Shown: piece by piece, positions 26,554 through 33,630 of the stretch
Numbering within the stretch: the first letter of the stretch is position 1
Layout of the letters: each line of letters opens with the position of its first letter
NCBI GenBank assembly: GCA_020854265.1
Contig: JADZFU010000004.1
Span: forward strand, 248,001 to 312,000
Length of the DNA: 64,000 nt
DNA from: Candidatus Uhrbacteria bacterium
GTDB taxonomy: Bacteria; Patescibacteriota; Patescibacteriia; 2-12-FULL-60-25
Reading direction: 5' to 3'
The notes under the pieces: generated by a model
Database searches by the model: none
What the model saw: only the letters and a program-made list of their open reading frames with translations
Told to the model about the DNA's origin: nothing
Position numbers and translations under genes: made by a program

Positions 26554-27207
26554 ATGCAGGAAACTTCAAATAAGGGTTTGCTATTCGGAACCGTCGGGAT
26601 CGCCATCCTGATTTTTGCCGGATTAGCTTGGGCGATCTTGTCCGCGCCATCAGATTCCGGAAGTATCGGAGGCACAACGCCTGCCGAGCTTACGGATACG
26701 GACTCGCCGTTTGTCGGGCCTCCTTTGGCCGGAGTTACGGTCCATTTATTCAGTGACCTTCAGTGTCCAGCCTGCCGTTCAGCCGAACCGGCCGTCCGGT
26801 ACGCCATGGAAAAATACAAAGACCGCGTAAAATTTGTCTGGAAAGATTTTCCGCTCATGAGCATTCATCCGAATGCGCGGAGTGCGGCAAATGCTGCTCG
26901 TTGCGCCGAGGAGTTTGGAAAATTTTGGGAGTACAAGGATATCCTGTTCTCGTCACAAGACAGCTGGAAGTCCGGAAATCCAAAAGACAGCTTTATCGCG
27001 TATGCCAAGCAGCTCAATCTTGATGAAGAATCTTTTACAAAATGCTATGACGACCGCCGGTATGACGGCAAGGTCATGAGCGCGGTAGCCGAAGGAAATC
27101 GTAATGGCGTAAACTCAACTCCAACGGTCTTTATCAACGGCCAAAAGTACAATGGCTTGTCACAGACCGAGTGGGATACGCTATTGACGGCGGCACTCGC
27201 ACAATAA
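26554..27207 (+). CDS. Membrane-anchored DsbA-like thiol oxidoreductase
   Basis: 217 residues. An N-terminal signal anchor (GLLFGTVGIAILIFAGLAWAIL, residues about 8-29), then a DsbA/Thioredoxin_4 fold with CPAC in FSDLQCPACRSAEP, a helical insertion and cis-Pro loop GVNSTPTVFINGQKYNG. It probably makes or shuffles disulfides outside the membrane. No DsbB or VKOR partner is seen in the window. Confidence 0.9.
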   Translation: MQETSNKGLLFGTVGIAILIFAGLAWAILSAPSDSGSIGGTTPAELTDTDSPFVGPPLAGVTVHLFSDLQCPACRSAEPAVRYAMEKYKDRVKFVWKDFPLMSIHPNARSAANAARCAEEFGKFWEYKDILFSSQDSWKSGNPKDSFIAYAKQLNLDEESFTKCYDDRRYDGKVMSAVAEGNRNGVNSTPTVFINGQKYNGLSQTEWDTLLTAALAQ

Positions 27208-27235
27208 TCACAAATCCATTATCCTTAGCAACCAT

Positions 27236-27979
27236 ATGAGCCAAAGCTTCTTTGATGGGGGGAATAAAACCATGTTTTTCAGCGGATTGTTTCTCGGCGT
27301 AGCCGCATCCGCCTTAGTCGGGTTTGGTCTGGTCTTTAGCCTGGTTTGGAACGGTAGCGCCTTGGGAGCCGGATTAGCTGCCGGAGGAAACGGCGGATAT
27401 GTTGCTCCGAGTGTTCCGAGCCAGCCGGTTGCGCCAGCGGCGCCTGCCGGTCCGGTAAAACCCTATGATTCCAAGACGGATTGGGCGATCGGTGCGTCCA
27501 ATGCCAAGGTTACCTTGATCGAATACTCCGATTTCCAGTGTCCGTTCTGTCAGCGTCATCTCCCTTCGGTTAAACAAGCGCTCGCGGACTACCCGAATGA
27601 TGTGCGCTTGGTCTACCGCCATTACCCGTTATCCTTCCACCCGGAAGCCCAAAAGTCGGGTGAAGCATCCGAGTGTGCCGGTAAACTTGGCGGGAATGAA
27701 AAATTCTGGGCCATGCATGACGAGCTTTTTGCCAACCAGTCCCTGCTTGGCCGCCAAATGTATATCGATACGGCCAAGAAGATCGGTTTGAACGAAGCAA
27801 ACTTCACCAAGTGTCTGGATAGCGGTGAAACCGCAAATCAAGTTTCCGAAGATGCCGCTTCGGGTAATGCAGCCGGAGTTGAGGGAACGCCTGCAACCTA
27901 CGTGAACGGTGCTTTGATCAGCGGAGCTGTCCCGTACGCGGAGCTCAAAGCCGCGATTGACGCTGCTCTCAAAAATTAA
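27236..27979 (+). CDS. Membrane-anchored DsbA-like thiol oxidoreductase, second copy
   Basis: 247 residues. Signal anchor about residues 13-42 (FSGLFLGVAASALVGFGLVFSLVW), an Ala/Pro/Gly-rich linker (VPSQPVAPAAPAGPV), then a DsbA-like domain with YSDFQCPFCQRHLP, HYPLSFHPEAQ and cis-Pro loop GVEGTPATYVNG. Paralogue of the gene just upstream, with a longer linker. Confidence 0.9.
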   Translation: MSQSFFDGGNKTMFFSGLFLGVAASALVGFGLVFSLVWNGSALGAGLAAGGNGGYVAPSVPSQPVAPAAPAGPVKPYDSKTDWAIGASNAKVTLIEYSDFQCPFCQRHLPSVKQALADYPNDVRLVYRHYPLSFHPEAQKSGEASECAGKLGGNEKFWAMHDELFANQSLLGRQMYIDTAKKIGLNEANFTKCLDSGETANQVSEDAASGNAAGVEGTPATYVNGALISGAVPYAELKAAIDAALKN

Positions 27980-27984
27980 GGATT

Positions 27985-28019
27985 AAAAAAACTCCTCCGA
28001 CATGTCGGAGGAGTTTTTT
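27985..28019. terminator. Bidirectional terminator
   Basis: AAAAAACTCCTCCGAC-at-GTCGGAGGAGTTTTTT, between the convergent DsbA-like and ZIP genes. Confidence 0.9.
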
Positions 28020-28782
28020 ATTCCATTCCTGCGCTTAGCCACATGATAGCGATACCGATGATCATGGCCAGCGATTGCCATGCCCGCGTTTTTAATTGGG
28101 ATTCTTCTTTGATTTCGGAAAACAAATTGGTACAGGCCATATAGATCATAAATCCGGCAGCCAAGGGAATAGTCCAATTTGTGAGCTGGGAGACAAAGCC
28201 AAAAGCGATCCATGTCCCGACCACGCCTGCGATCATGGCGCTGGAGACAAGAAGGTTCAGCCAAAGCGCTTTGCGTTTTGAAAAACCTGATGAAAGAAGG
28301 ATGCCGAAATCGCCAAGTTCCTGCGGGACTTCGTGCAGGGCAATCGCGAATGCGGTATTCCAGCCGAGCGCCGGATTGACCAAGAACGAGGACATGACCG
28401 CGATTCCGTCGGTAAAGTTATGTAAGGCGTCTCCGATGAGATTGAGATACCCGACCGGCTTGGTCGGACAAGAGCCGCCATGATCATGGGCATCATGGAG
28501 GCGGTGTCCAGCATGGCAGTGGTAAATCCAGAGCAAAGAATCGAGAAGGAAGAAGATGAGGATTCCGCCCAAAGCCCATGTCAGTGCGTCAGGAGAGGCT
28601 TCAACGGATTCCGGAAGAAGATGGAAGAATGCGTTTCCAAGCAAAGAGCCTGCGGCAAAAGCCACAATTGTTTTTTGGATCATGGCTACATTCTTGTGGC
28701 TCCAGGCGAGGCTTGCATATCCGATCATCGAGAGAAGGCTGATGGCGACGGCGGCACCTAAAGCGGGCAAAAGTGTTGTCAT
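28018..28782 (-). CDS. ZIP-family metal transporter
   Basis: 254 residues from MTTLLPALGAAV. The track start at 28818 lies inside the operator region, and a -10 box 8 bases before 28782 supports this ATG. About eight membrane helices. The metal helices show HLLPESVEAS, GDALHNFTDGIAVM and IALHEVPQELGDFGILL, the ZIP signature. A His-rich loop HCHAGHRLHDAHDHGGSC may sense or bind zinc. It faces a Fur-family gene across a shared operator, so zinc import under Zur-like control is the best reading. Confidence 0.93.
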   Translation of the reverse strand: MTTLLPALGAAVAISLLSMIGYASLAWSHKNVAMIQKTIVAFAAGSLLGNAFFHLLPESVEASPDALTWALGGILIFFLLDSLLWIYHCHAGHRLHDAHDHGGSCPTKPVGYLNLIGDALHNFTDGIAVMSSFLVNPALGWNTAFAIALHEVPQELGDFGILLSSGFSKRKALWLNLLVSSAMIAGVVGTWIAFGFVSQLTNWTIPLAAGFMIYMACTNLFSEIKEESQLKTRAWQSLAMIIGIAIMWLSAGME

Positions 28783-28790
28783 ATGCAGGT

Positions 28791-28818
28791 AGCATACATG
28801 GAATATTGACAAATGCAA
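28791..28818 (-). promoter_or_regulatory. Promoter of the ZIP gene
   Basis: TTGCAT - 16 bases - TATGCT on the minus strand. The -35 lies in the left arm of the palindromic operator. Confidence 0.6.
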
Positions 28819-28834
28819 CTCTGTTGCATTAACT
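28806..28834 (+). promoter_or_regulatory. Promoter of the Fur-family gene
   Basis: TTGACA - 17 bases - TTAACT. The palindromic operator fills the spacer. Predicted start of RNA is at or next to the ATG at 28842, so leaderless. Confidence 0.6.
28812..28830. promoter_or_regulatory. Palindromic Fur/Zur-type operator
   Basis: AATGCAAC-tct-GTTGCATT, perfect 8-bp arms around a 3-base centre. It lies in the fur promoter spacer and over the zip -35. The size matches Fur-family boxes. Binding by the adjacent Fur-family protein, and its metal, are inferred. Confidence 0.75.
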
Positions 28835-28841
28835 TGTCTCT

Positions 28842-29210
28842 ATGACCGGACGAAATACAAAAACGAAACGCGCATTACTCGCTGCGTTAAACTCATCCAA
28901 TATACCGATGAGCGTTTCGGAGTTGGTAAAAAAATTGCATGTAAATAAGACAACGATCTATCGCGAACTCGCCAGCTTTATCGAAGAGGGAAGCATATCC
29001 GAGGTGGATTTTTCCGACGGGCAGAAACGGTACGAGTTGACGCCAGACGGACATCACCATCATGCCGTCTGTATGGATTGCAAGGCTGTCGTTGAACTTG
29101 AAATCGAACCAATTATCAAAAAATTAGAACAAAACGTTATTAAACAGAGCGGATTCATGCTGCGTAAACATCAAATTGAGTTTTTTGGAGTGTGCCGGGA
29201 TTGCGCTTGA
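28842..29210 (+). CDS. Fur-family metal-responsive regulator (Zur-like)
   Basis: 122 residues. Winged helix with LHVNKTTIYRELASFIEEGSI as the recognition region, then a dimer/metal domain with DGHHHHAVCMDCKAVVELE and a C-terminal CRDC. The two CxxC pairs form the structural zinc site of Fur proteins. Divergent from a ZIP transporter with a shared palindrome, so it probably represses zinc uptake and itself when metal is bound. Other metals cannot be excluded. Confidence 0.9.
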   Translation: MTGRNTKTKRALLAALNSSNIPMSVSELVKKLHVNKTTIYRELASFIEEGSISEVDFSDGQKRYELTPDGHHHHAVCMDCKAVVELEIEPIIKKLEQNVIKQSGFMLRKHQIEFFGVCRDCA

Positions 29211-29235
29211 CGCTAACCTATTTCTGGCGTAATGT
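29207..29235 (+). promoter_or_regulatory. Promoter of GC-rich solo unit C
   Basis: TTGACG - 17 bases - TAATGT; the -35 overlaps the fur stop codon. Confidence 0.55.
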
Positions 29236-29264
29236 TTTATCCCGTTCTTTCCCTCGGAGGGAAA

Positions 29265-29534
29265 ATGGCGATCACTCCAAAGATGGTCAAACAGCGCTTG
29301 CCGTTCGTTTGGAAGCTGTTCGAACAGCTCAGTACCCACATCGCCCAGTGCGATCCGGCTGTCATCTTCCTGCCATCGCATCTCGAAGCGCATGAGCTGG
29401 AGCAGATCAAGAGCGCGTTTTCCTGTCAGGAGACGCGTCTCGCGCTCGAATCCGCATTCGGCTTTCGTGCCGAGCTTTTTCCTGGCCACCGCGTGGCCGC
29501 GTATCACACGGAGCTTTTTCCGTGCGGGTGCTGA
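29265..29534 (+). CDS. Unknown protein with one copy of a repeated domain (unit C)
   Basis: 89 residues from MAITPKMVKQRL; CGGAGGG lies just upstream, so the track start at 29232 is rejected. GC-ending codons. Its core (FVWKLFEQLSTHI...EQIKSAF...ETRLALESAFGFRAEL...VAAY) aligns with both halves of the next gene. No known family, no membrane segment. Own promoter and terminator. Confidence 0.7.
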   Translation: MAITPKMVKQRLPFVWKLFEQLSTHIAQCDPAVIFLPSHLEAHELEQIKSAFSCQETRLALESAFGFRAELFPGHRVAAYHTELFPCGC

Positions 29535-29547
29535 TGCGCCTGAAATG

Positions 29548-29577
29548 AACCCCTTGTCCTACTCGGCAAGGGGTTTT
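29548..29577 (+). terminator. Terminator of unit C
   Basis: AACCCCTTG...CAAGGGGTTTT, 14 bases after the TGA stop, preceded by the CCTGAAATGAACCCC context. Confidence 0.8.
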
Positions 29578-29609
29578 AGTATGTATCGGCGTTCTTTGGA
29601 GGTCGAAAC

Positions 29610-30296
29610 ATGCATCCGTTGACGATTAGTCCGGTTGTTGCGCACGAAGTCATCCAGCGAGGAGAGATCGAGCCGGAGGAGTTTCGCCGCAATGTGCGGC
29701 ATTGGTTCCCCGCAGGCTGGTCCATCTGCAATGAGCTCAAGCGGCGCCATACGTCATTCCCGGCGCGGCTTCACATCGAGGTTTCCGTCGGCAAGAAGGC
29801 CGTACGCGAGGTCCGCAAGCTCATGAGCGCCGAGGCGATGCGTACCTGCGTCGAGGCCGCATTCGGACTCCGGTTCACCCTCGAGTCCGAGGACGTGATC
29901 GTGGCGTACGAGCCGTCGGATACGCCGACGCGCAATCTCCGGCGCATCAAGTCGGCGAAGGCGCTCGAGGCCGCCGAGGCCAAGGCCGCGGAGTGGCGCA
30001 AGGCGTATCCGAAAGGGTATGCACAGATCGAGCGCGCCGTGGACCAGCTCGGCGCCAAGAACGCGTTCGCCATCGATGATAGCGAGATCTCGGACGAGAT
30101 CCGCAAAGAAGTCGAGCTTCTGATGGCGATCGAATCCGCGCGTAGCGCGATCGAATCTATTTTCCGAGTGCGTTTCGTATTCCTGCTCCCGTGCCGCATC
30201 TGTATGGCGCGCGACGGATACGAAGACCGCATTCTCAAGTACACGCGGCCGGTGGAGCAGATCGAAACGATCAGCATCCATCCGTCCACTGACTGA
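29610..30296 (+). CDS. Unknown protein with two copies of a repeated domain (unit D)
   Basis: 228 residues, Shine-Dalgarno TGGAGGTCG upstream. GC-ending codons. Copy 1 is near residues 30-100 (AGWSICNELKRRH...EVRKLMSAEAMRTCVEAAFGLRFTL...IVAYE). Copy 2 is near 128-205 (KGYAQIERAVDQL...EVELLMAIESARSAIESIFRVRFVF). They are joined by an Ala/Lys-rich helix. Both resemble the single domain of the preceding gene. C-terminal CRICMARD has two Cys. Function unknown. It probably depends on read-through from unit C or a weak promoter in the 32-base gap. Confidence 0.72.
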   Translation: MHPLTISPVVAHEVIQRGEIEPEEFRRNVRHWFPAGWSICNELKRRHTSFPARLHIEVSVGKKAVREVRKLMSAEAMRTCVEAAFGLRFTLESEDVIVAYEPSDTPTRNLRRIKSAKALEAAEAKAAEWRKAYPKGYAQIERAVDQLGAKNAFAIDDSEISDEIRKEVELLMAIESARSAIESIFRVRFVFLLPCRICMARDGYEDRILKYTRPVEQIETISIHPSTD

Positions 30297-30300
30297 CCTG

Positions 30301-30327
30301 AACCCCTCTGCGTTCCGCAGAGGGGTT
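30301..30327. terminator. Bidirectional terminator
   Basis: AACCCCTCTGCG-ttc-CGCAGAGGGGTT. Ends unit D and, from the other side, touches the stop of the P-type ATPase gene. Confidence 0.85.
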
Positions 30328-32727
30328 TCATGTTTCTCGTTTGGCTGCGCGTACGGCAAACAGTTTTATCGTTTCCGTCATAATAAAATAACAAGCAACA
30401 ACCAAGAGAATGATACGCAGGTGGCTGCCTGAAGGCTGGACAAAACCGAGCGTGGTTGAAATGGAAGAGATCGGTATCAGAACGCATGCGACCGCGGCGA
30501 TGAGAGTGAGCCAGAACAAGAGGGGAGAGAGGGTGCGCGCTTTCCAAAATGGTAAACGCGTTCGAATAGAGAGAATAAGGACGAGCTCGGTCAAGACCGA
30601 ACCGATGAACCAGTTCGTGCGGAGGATTTCGATCGGCCCATTGCGGAATAAGGCAAAGAAGATGAAGTCGAATACGGTTGAAACGAGCCCGAGCATGATG
30701 GCGAGCAGAACAATTTCTCGGACATCGTATTTTTTCGGTTTGCGCAGCTCTTCCGGATCCACAGCATCAGTCGAGATGGCAATCATTGGAGCATCGGTAA
30801 GCAGGTTTACCAAAAGGATTTGCGCCGGCAAGAGCGGGATTTGTTCGATGAACAAAGTGGAGATGGCAATGGCGTAGAAATTTCCGAAATTGGAAGTGAG
30901 GGTCGCTTTTATGTAGGTGGCGGTATTTGCAAAGGTTTCGCGACCGAGACGGATACCGTTCATGATCACGGACAAGCTTTTATCGAGCAAAATAATATCC
31001 GCGGACTCGCGGGCAATATCCGAGGCATGCTGGACGACGAAGCCGACATTGGCTGCTGCCAGAGCAGGCGCATCATTGATTCCTTCGCCTAAAAATCCGA
31101 CATCATGGGTTTTTTGCAGACGTCGAATGATATCGTGTTTTTGTTCCGGTTTTACGCGGGCAAATACCGAACCGATTTTTACCGCCTCGTTTTTTTCATC
31201 CTGGTCCATAGCCTCGTATTCGGTGCCGGTATAGACGTGCCCATGCCCCTTGAGCAAACCGACCTCATGCCCGACTGCAGCGGCAACATCGGGTGCATCG
31301 CCGGTGAGCATGATGACGCGTACGCCGAGTCTTTCTGCCGTGCGGACGGCCTCGGCTGCATCGGCTTTGACCGGATCCTTATAGGCAATCAGTCCGACGA
31401 TTTCCAAACCGTTTTTTTCTAGTTCGTTGGTTATAACCGTTTCATTTGCGAGTGTTTTTGCGGCAATTGCCAAAATACGGCAGCCCTCGGCACCGCGTGC
31501 TTCGATCCATTCTTTATGGCTTTCATTTGTTCCCACAGCCTCCGGTGCTCCGCGTACTATTAAGATTCGCGTTCCATTCAGCTCGACGATAGCGCTATTG
31601 AGACGCCGCTCTGGATCAAAGGGACGTTCGGCAAGCAGTTTTGATTTGCGCACCGCGCGACGCTCAGGTGAGGATTGTGCATGATAGAGGGCTGAATCAA
31701 ATGGATTTTCCGGAAGCTCATCGCTCTCGATGAGGTCGCGGGATCCGAGCGAAGCATGCTGGATGACGGTGCGACGGTCGCCAAAGATATCGGCTACCGT
31801 CATTTTGTTCTCGGTCAAGGTGCCGGTTTTATCCGTGCACAAGACGTCGATGCTGCCCGCTGCCTCTACCGCCGACAATCGTCTGACAACGACATTTTGA
31901 CGTGCAAGCTTGAGCGCTCCATTGGACATCGAGAGAGACATGACGAGCGGCAGGGCTTCTGGAATGACGCTTACTGCAAGCGCGATGCTAAAAACAATTA
32001 ATTCGCCGAGATCGGCCCTTTCGCCTTTGATAGCAAGATTGGCAAGCAGAACTACAACCAGAGTTACTCCTACCATTTTTAAAATAAAGGTTGCGAAATT
32101 GCTGATACCTCGCTCAAACTCGCTTGGCCGCGGACTCTCGGTGGCGAGCGTTGCGGTTTTGCCGAGCGAAGTTTTTGCACCGGTGTCGGTGATCTCGGCC
32201 GTTGCTTGGCCTTGGACGATATGGGTTCCGGAAAATAGAGCATCATTGACCGATTTGGAAGCGGGCGCAGATTCGCCCGTCAAGATGCTTTCATCGACTT
32301 CAAGCGAATGCGTGATGCGGATCTCCGCATCTGCAGGGACGATGTCTCCAGATCCGAGCCGGATGATATCGCCAGCGACAAGCTCGCGGCTTGAGACTTT
32401 GCGCCATTCGCCGTCCCTCAGAACATGCGAGTAAGGACGCGTATACGCTTGAAGCATGTCGAGTGCTTTTTGCGAGCGCGCCTCTTGGACAAAACCAATG
32501 CCAATATTGATTACGACAAAGGCAAGTATCAAGCCGGCCTCGATGCTATTTCCAAGACCGAGAGAAAGAATGGCCGCGGCGACTAATAGCAGAACAAACG
32601 GATCCTTGACTTGGCGCAGTGCCAAGGCGAACCAGCGATTTCTGTGGCGCGGCAGTTCGTTGGCGCCATTTGCACGCAAGCGTTTTTCGGCTTCGGCTTG
32701 CGATAATCCGCGCGGAGCACTGTCCAT
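30328..32727 (-). CDS. P-type cation-transporting ATPase (type II, Ca2+ or Mg2+)
   Basis: 799 residues. N-terminal cation-ATPase domain (LSQAEAEKRLRANGANELP), actuator motif LTGESAPASKS, TM4 VIPEALPLVMSLS, phosphorylation motif CTDKTGTLTENKM, MLTGDAPDVAAAVGHEVG, hinge GEGINDAPALAAANVGFVV (usually GDG), and TM6 VNLLTDAPMIAISTDAVDPEELRKP. The arrangement is the PMA/SERCA/Mgt class. TM6 looks somewhat like magnesium ATPases, so the ion is not certain. Transcribed alone. Confidence 0.92.
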   Translation of the reverse strand: MDSAPRGLSQAEAEKRLRANGANELPRHRNRWFALALRQVKDPFVLLLVAAAILSLGLGNSIEAGLILAFVVINIGIGFVQEARSQKALDMLQAYTRPYSHVLRDGEWRKVSSRELVAGDIIRLGSGDIVPADAEIRITHSLEVDESILTGESAPASKSVNDALFSGTHIVQGQATAEITDTGAKTSLGKTATLATESPRPSEFERGISNFATFILKMVGVTLVVVLLANLAIKGERADLGELIVFSIALAVSVIPEALPLVMSLSMSNGALKLARQNVVVRRLSAVEAAGSIDVLCTDKTGTLTENKMTVADIFGDRRTVIQHASLGSRDLIESDELPENPFDSALYHAQSSPERRAVRKSKLLAERPFDPERRLNSAIVELNGTRILIVRGAPEAVGTNESHKEWIEARGAEGCRILAIAAKTLANETVITNELEKNGLEIVGLIAYKDPVKADAAEAVRTAERLGVRVIMLTGDAPDVAAAVGHEVGLLKGHGHVYTGTEYEAMDQDEKNEAVKIGSVFARVKPEQKHDIIRRLQKTHDVGFLGEGINDAPALAAANVGFVVQHASDIARESADIILLDKSLSVIMNGIRLGRETFANTATYIKATLTSNFGNFYAIAISTLFIEQIPLLPAQILLVNLLTDAPMIAISTDAVDPEELRKPKKYDVREIVLLAIMLGLVSTVFDFIFFALFRNGPIEILRTNWFIGSVLTELVLILSIRTRLPFWKARTLSPLLFWLTLIAAVACVLIPISSISTTLGFVQPSGSHLRIILLVVACYFIMTETIKLFAVRAAKRET

Positions 32728-32745
32728 ATTGGCTACAGGATAGCA

Positions 32746-32754
32746 TGGTAGAAT
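32746..32754 (+). promoter_or_regulatory. Extended -10 of the gene at 32766
   Basis: TGgTAGAAT, 11 bases before the ATG at 32766. Supports this ATG rather than the track start at 32619. Confidence 0.5.
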
Positions 32755-32765
32755 GGAAAAATCGT

Positions 32766-33611
32766 ATGAAGCGGTTTACTTGCGAACAAGCACGGGATTA
32801 TCTCGACTCCGCCAAAGCGGAATTGGATTTATTTAAACAGAGAGTCGAACAATTCCGACAGACCGGAGATATCGATGTTCAAGGATTATGCGAGATCCGA
32901 AAAGAATTTTTACAAGAAGCGGTAGACGAATTGATGGAGGGAATGCGGATCTGCAAATTGGAACGTGCGAAAGAGATTTTGGGAGAAGAATATGTGCTTG
33001 GCTTACCGCCTCTCAAGAATCAGTTTGTTCCGTTTTCAGAATCGCAATTAAAAATTTTCCATGAAGAGAATGAAACAGATGCTAGACGCAAAACAGTTTT
33101 GGTTGAGTTTGAATCGTTTACCGATGAAGCGATCGAGGAGATCAATAAGATGTTGAACCCAAAGACGGAGCTCCCTCCGCTCAAGTCCGGCTGGCGATTG
33201 ATGCAGACTGACGTATTGCCTCAAAGCGCCGGTTCGGCGGGAGACGGATTAGAGCTGTATACGCATCAGATAGAGATCATGCGCAGATACGAGAAAGAAA
33301 AAAAATTGACGGAGTTCTCCATCCGCCACGCTAGCCCGCATGAAGTGCTCTTTCTACAATATGCCAAAAAGGATAATGAAGGACGGCAACCGATTTTGAA
33401 TCAGCGGGGCTATAATTTGCTGACCGATATCCAGGGCGATGACGGAGGGGTGGTCGTCATGAGAGTCGCTGATTCCGCTGCGCAGAGCGATCTGGTACTA
33501 GACTATATTCCGAGACATAGCCGGTTTTCGAGGATCGGCTGTTTGGCCGTGATCGAGCCGGATGCTGAAGCAAAACCTCCGAAAAGGATGATTGATGTAG
33601 CCGGTATTTAA
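32766..33611 (+). CDS. Unknown protein, first gene of the MoxR-VWA module
   Basis: 281 residues. N-terminal helical module (AKAELDLFKQRVEQFRQTGDIDVQGLCEIRKEFLQEAVDEL) similar to the N-terminus of the WG-repeat protein at 12200-13501. The middle and C-terminal parts (LPPLKSGWRLMQTDVLPQSAGSAGDGLELY...GYNLLTDIQGDDGGVVVMRV) are not recognised. Cytoplasmic by appearance. It lies 19 bases upstream of the VWA-protease gene and reads the same way. Confidence 0.65.
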   Translation: MKRFTCEQARDYLDSAKAELDLFKQRVEQFRQTGDIDVQGLCEIRKEFLQEAVDELMEGMRICKLERAKEILGEEYVLGLPPLKNQFVPFSESQLKIFHEENETDARRKTVLVEFESFTDEAIEEINKMLNPKTELPPLKSGWRLMQTDVLPQSAGSAGDGLELYTHQIEIMRRYEKEKKLTEFSIRHASPHEVLFLQYAKKDNEGRQPILNQRGYNLLTDIQGDDGGVVVMRVADSAAQSDLVLDYIPRHSRFSRIGCLAVIEPDAEAKPPKRMIDVAGI

Positions 33612-33615
33612 TCTA

Positions 33616-33624
33616 TGTTAGAAT
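33616..33624 (+). promoter_or_regulatory. Extended -10 of the VWA gene
   Basis: TGtTAGAAT ends 6 bases before the ATG at 33631; leaderless start. Confidence 0.6.
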
Positions 33625-33630
33625 AGGGAC

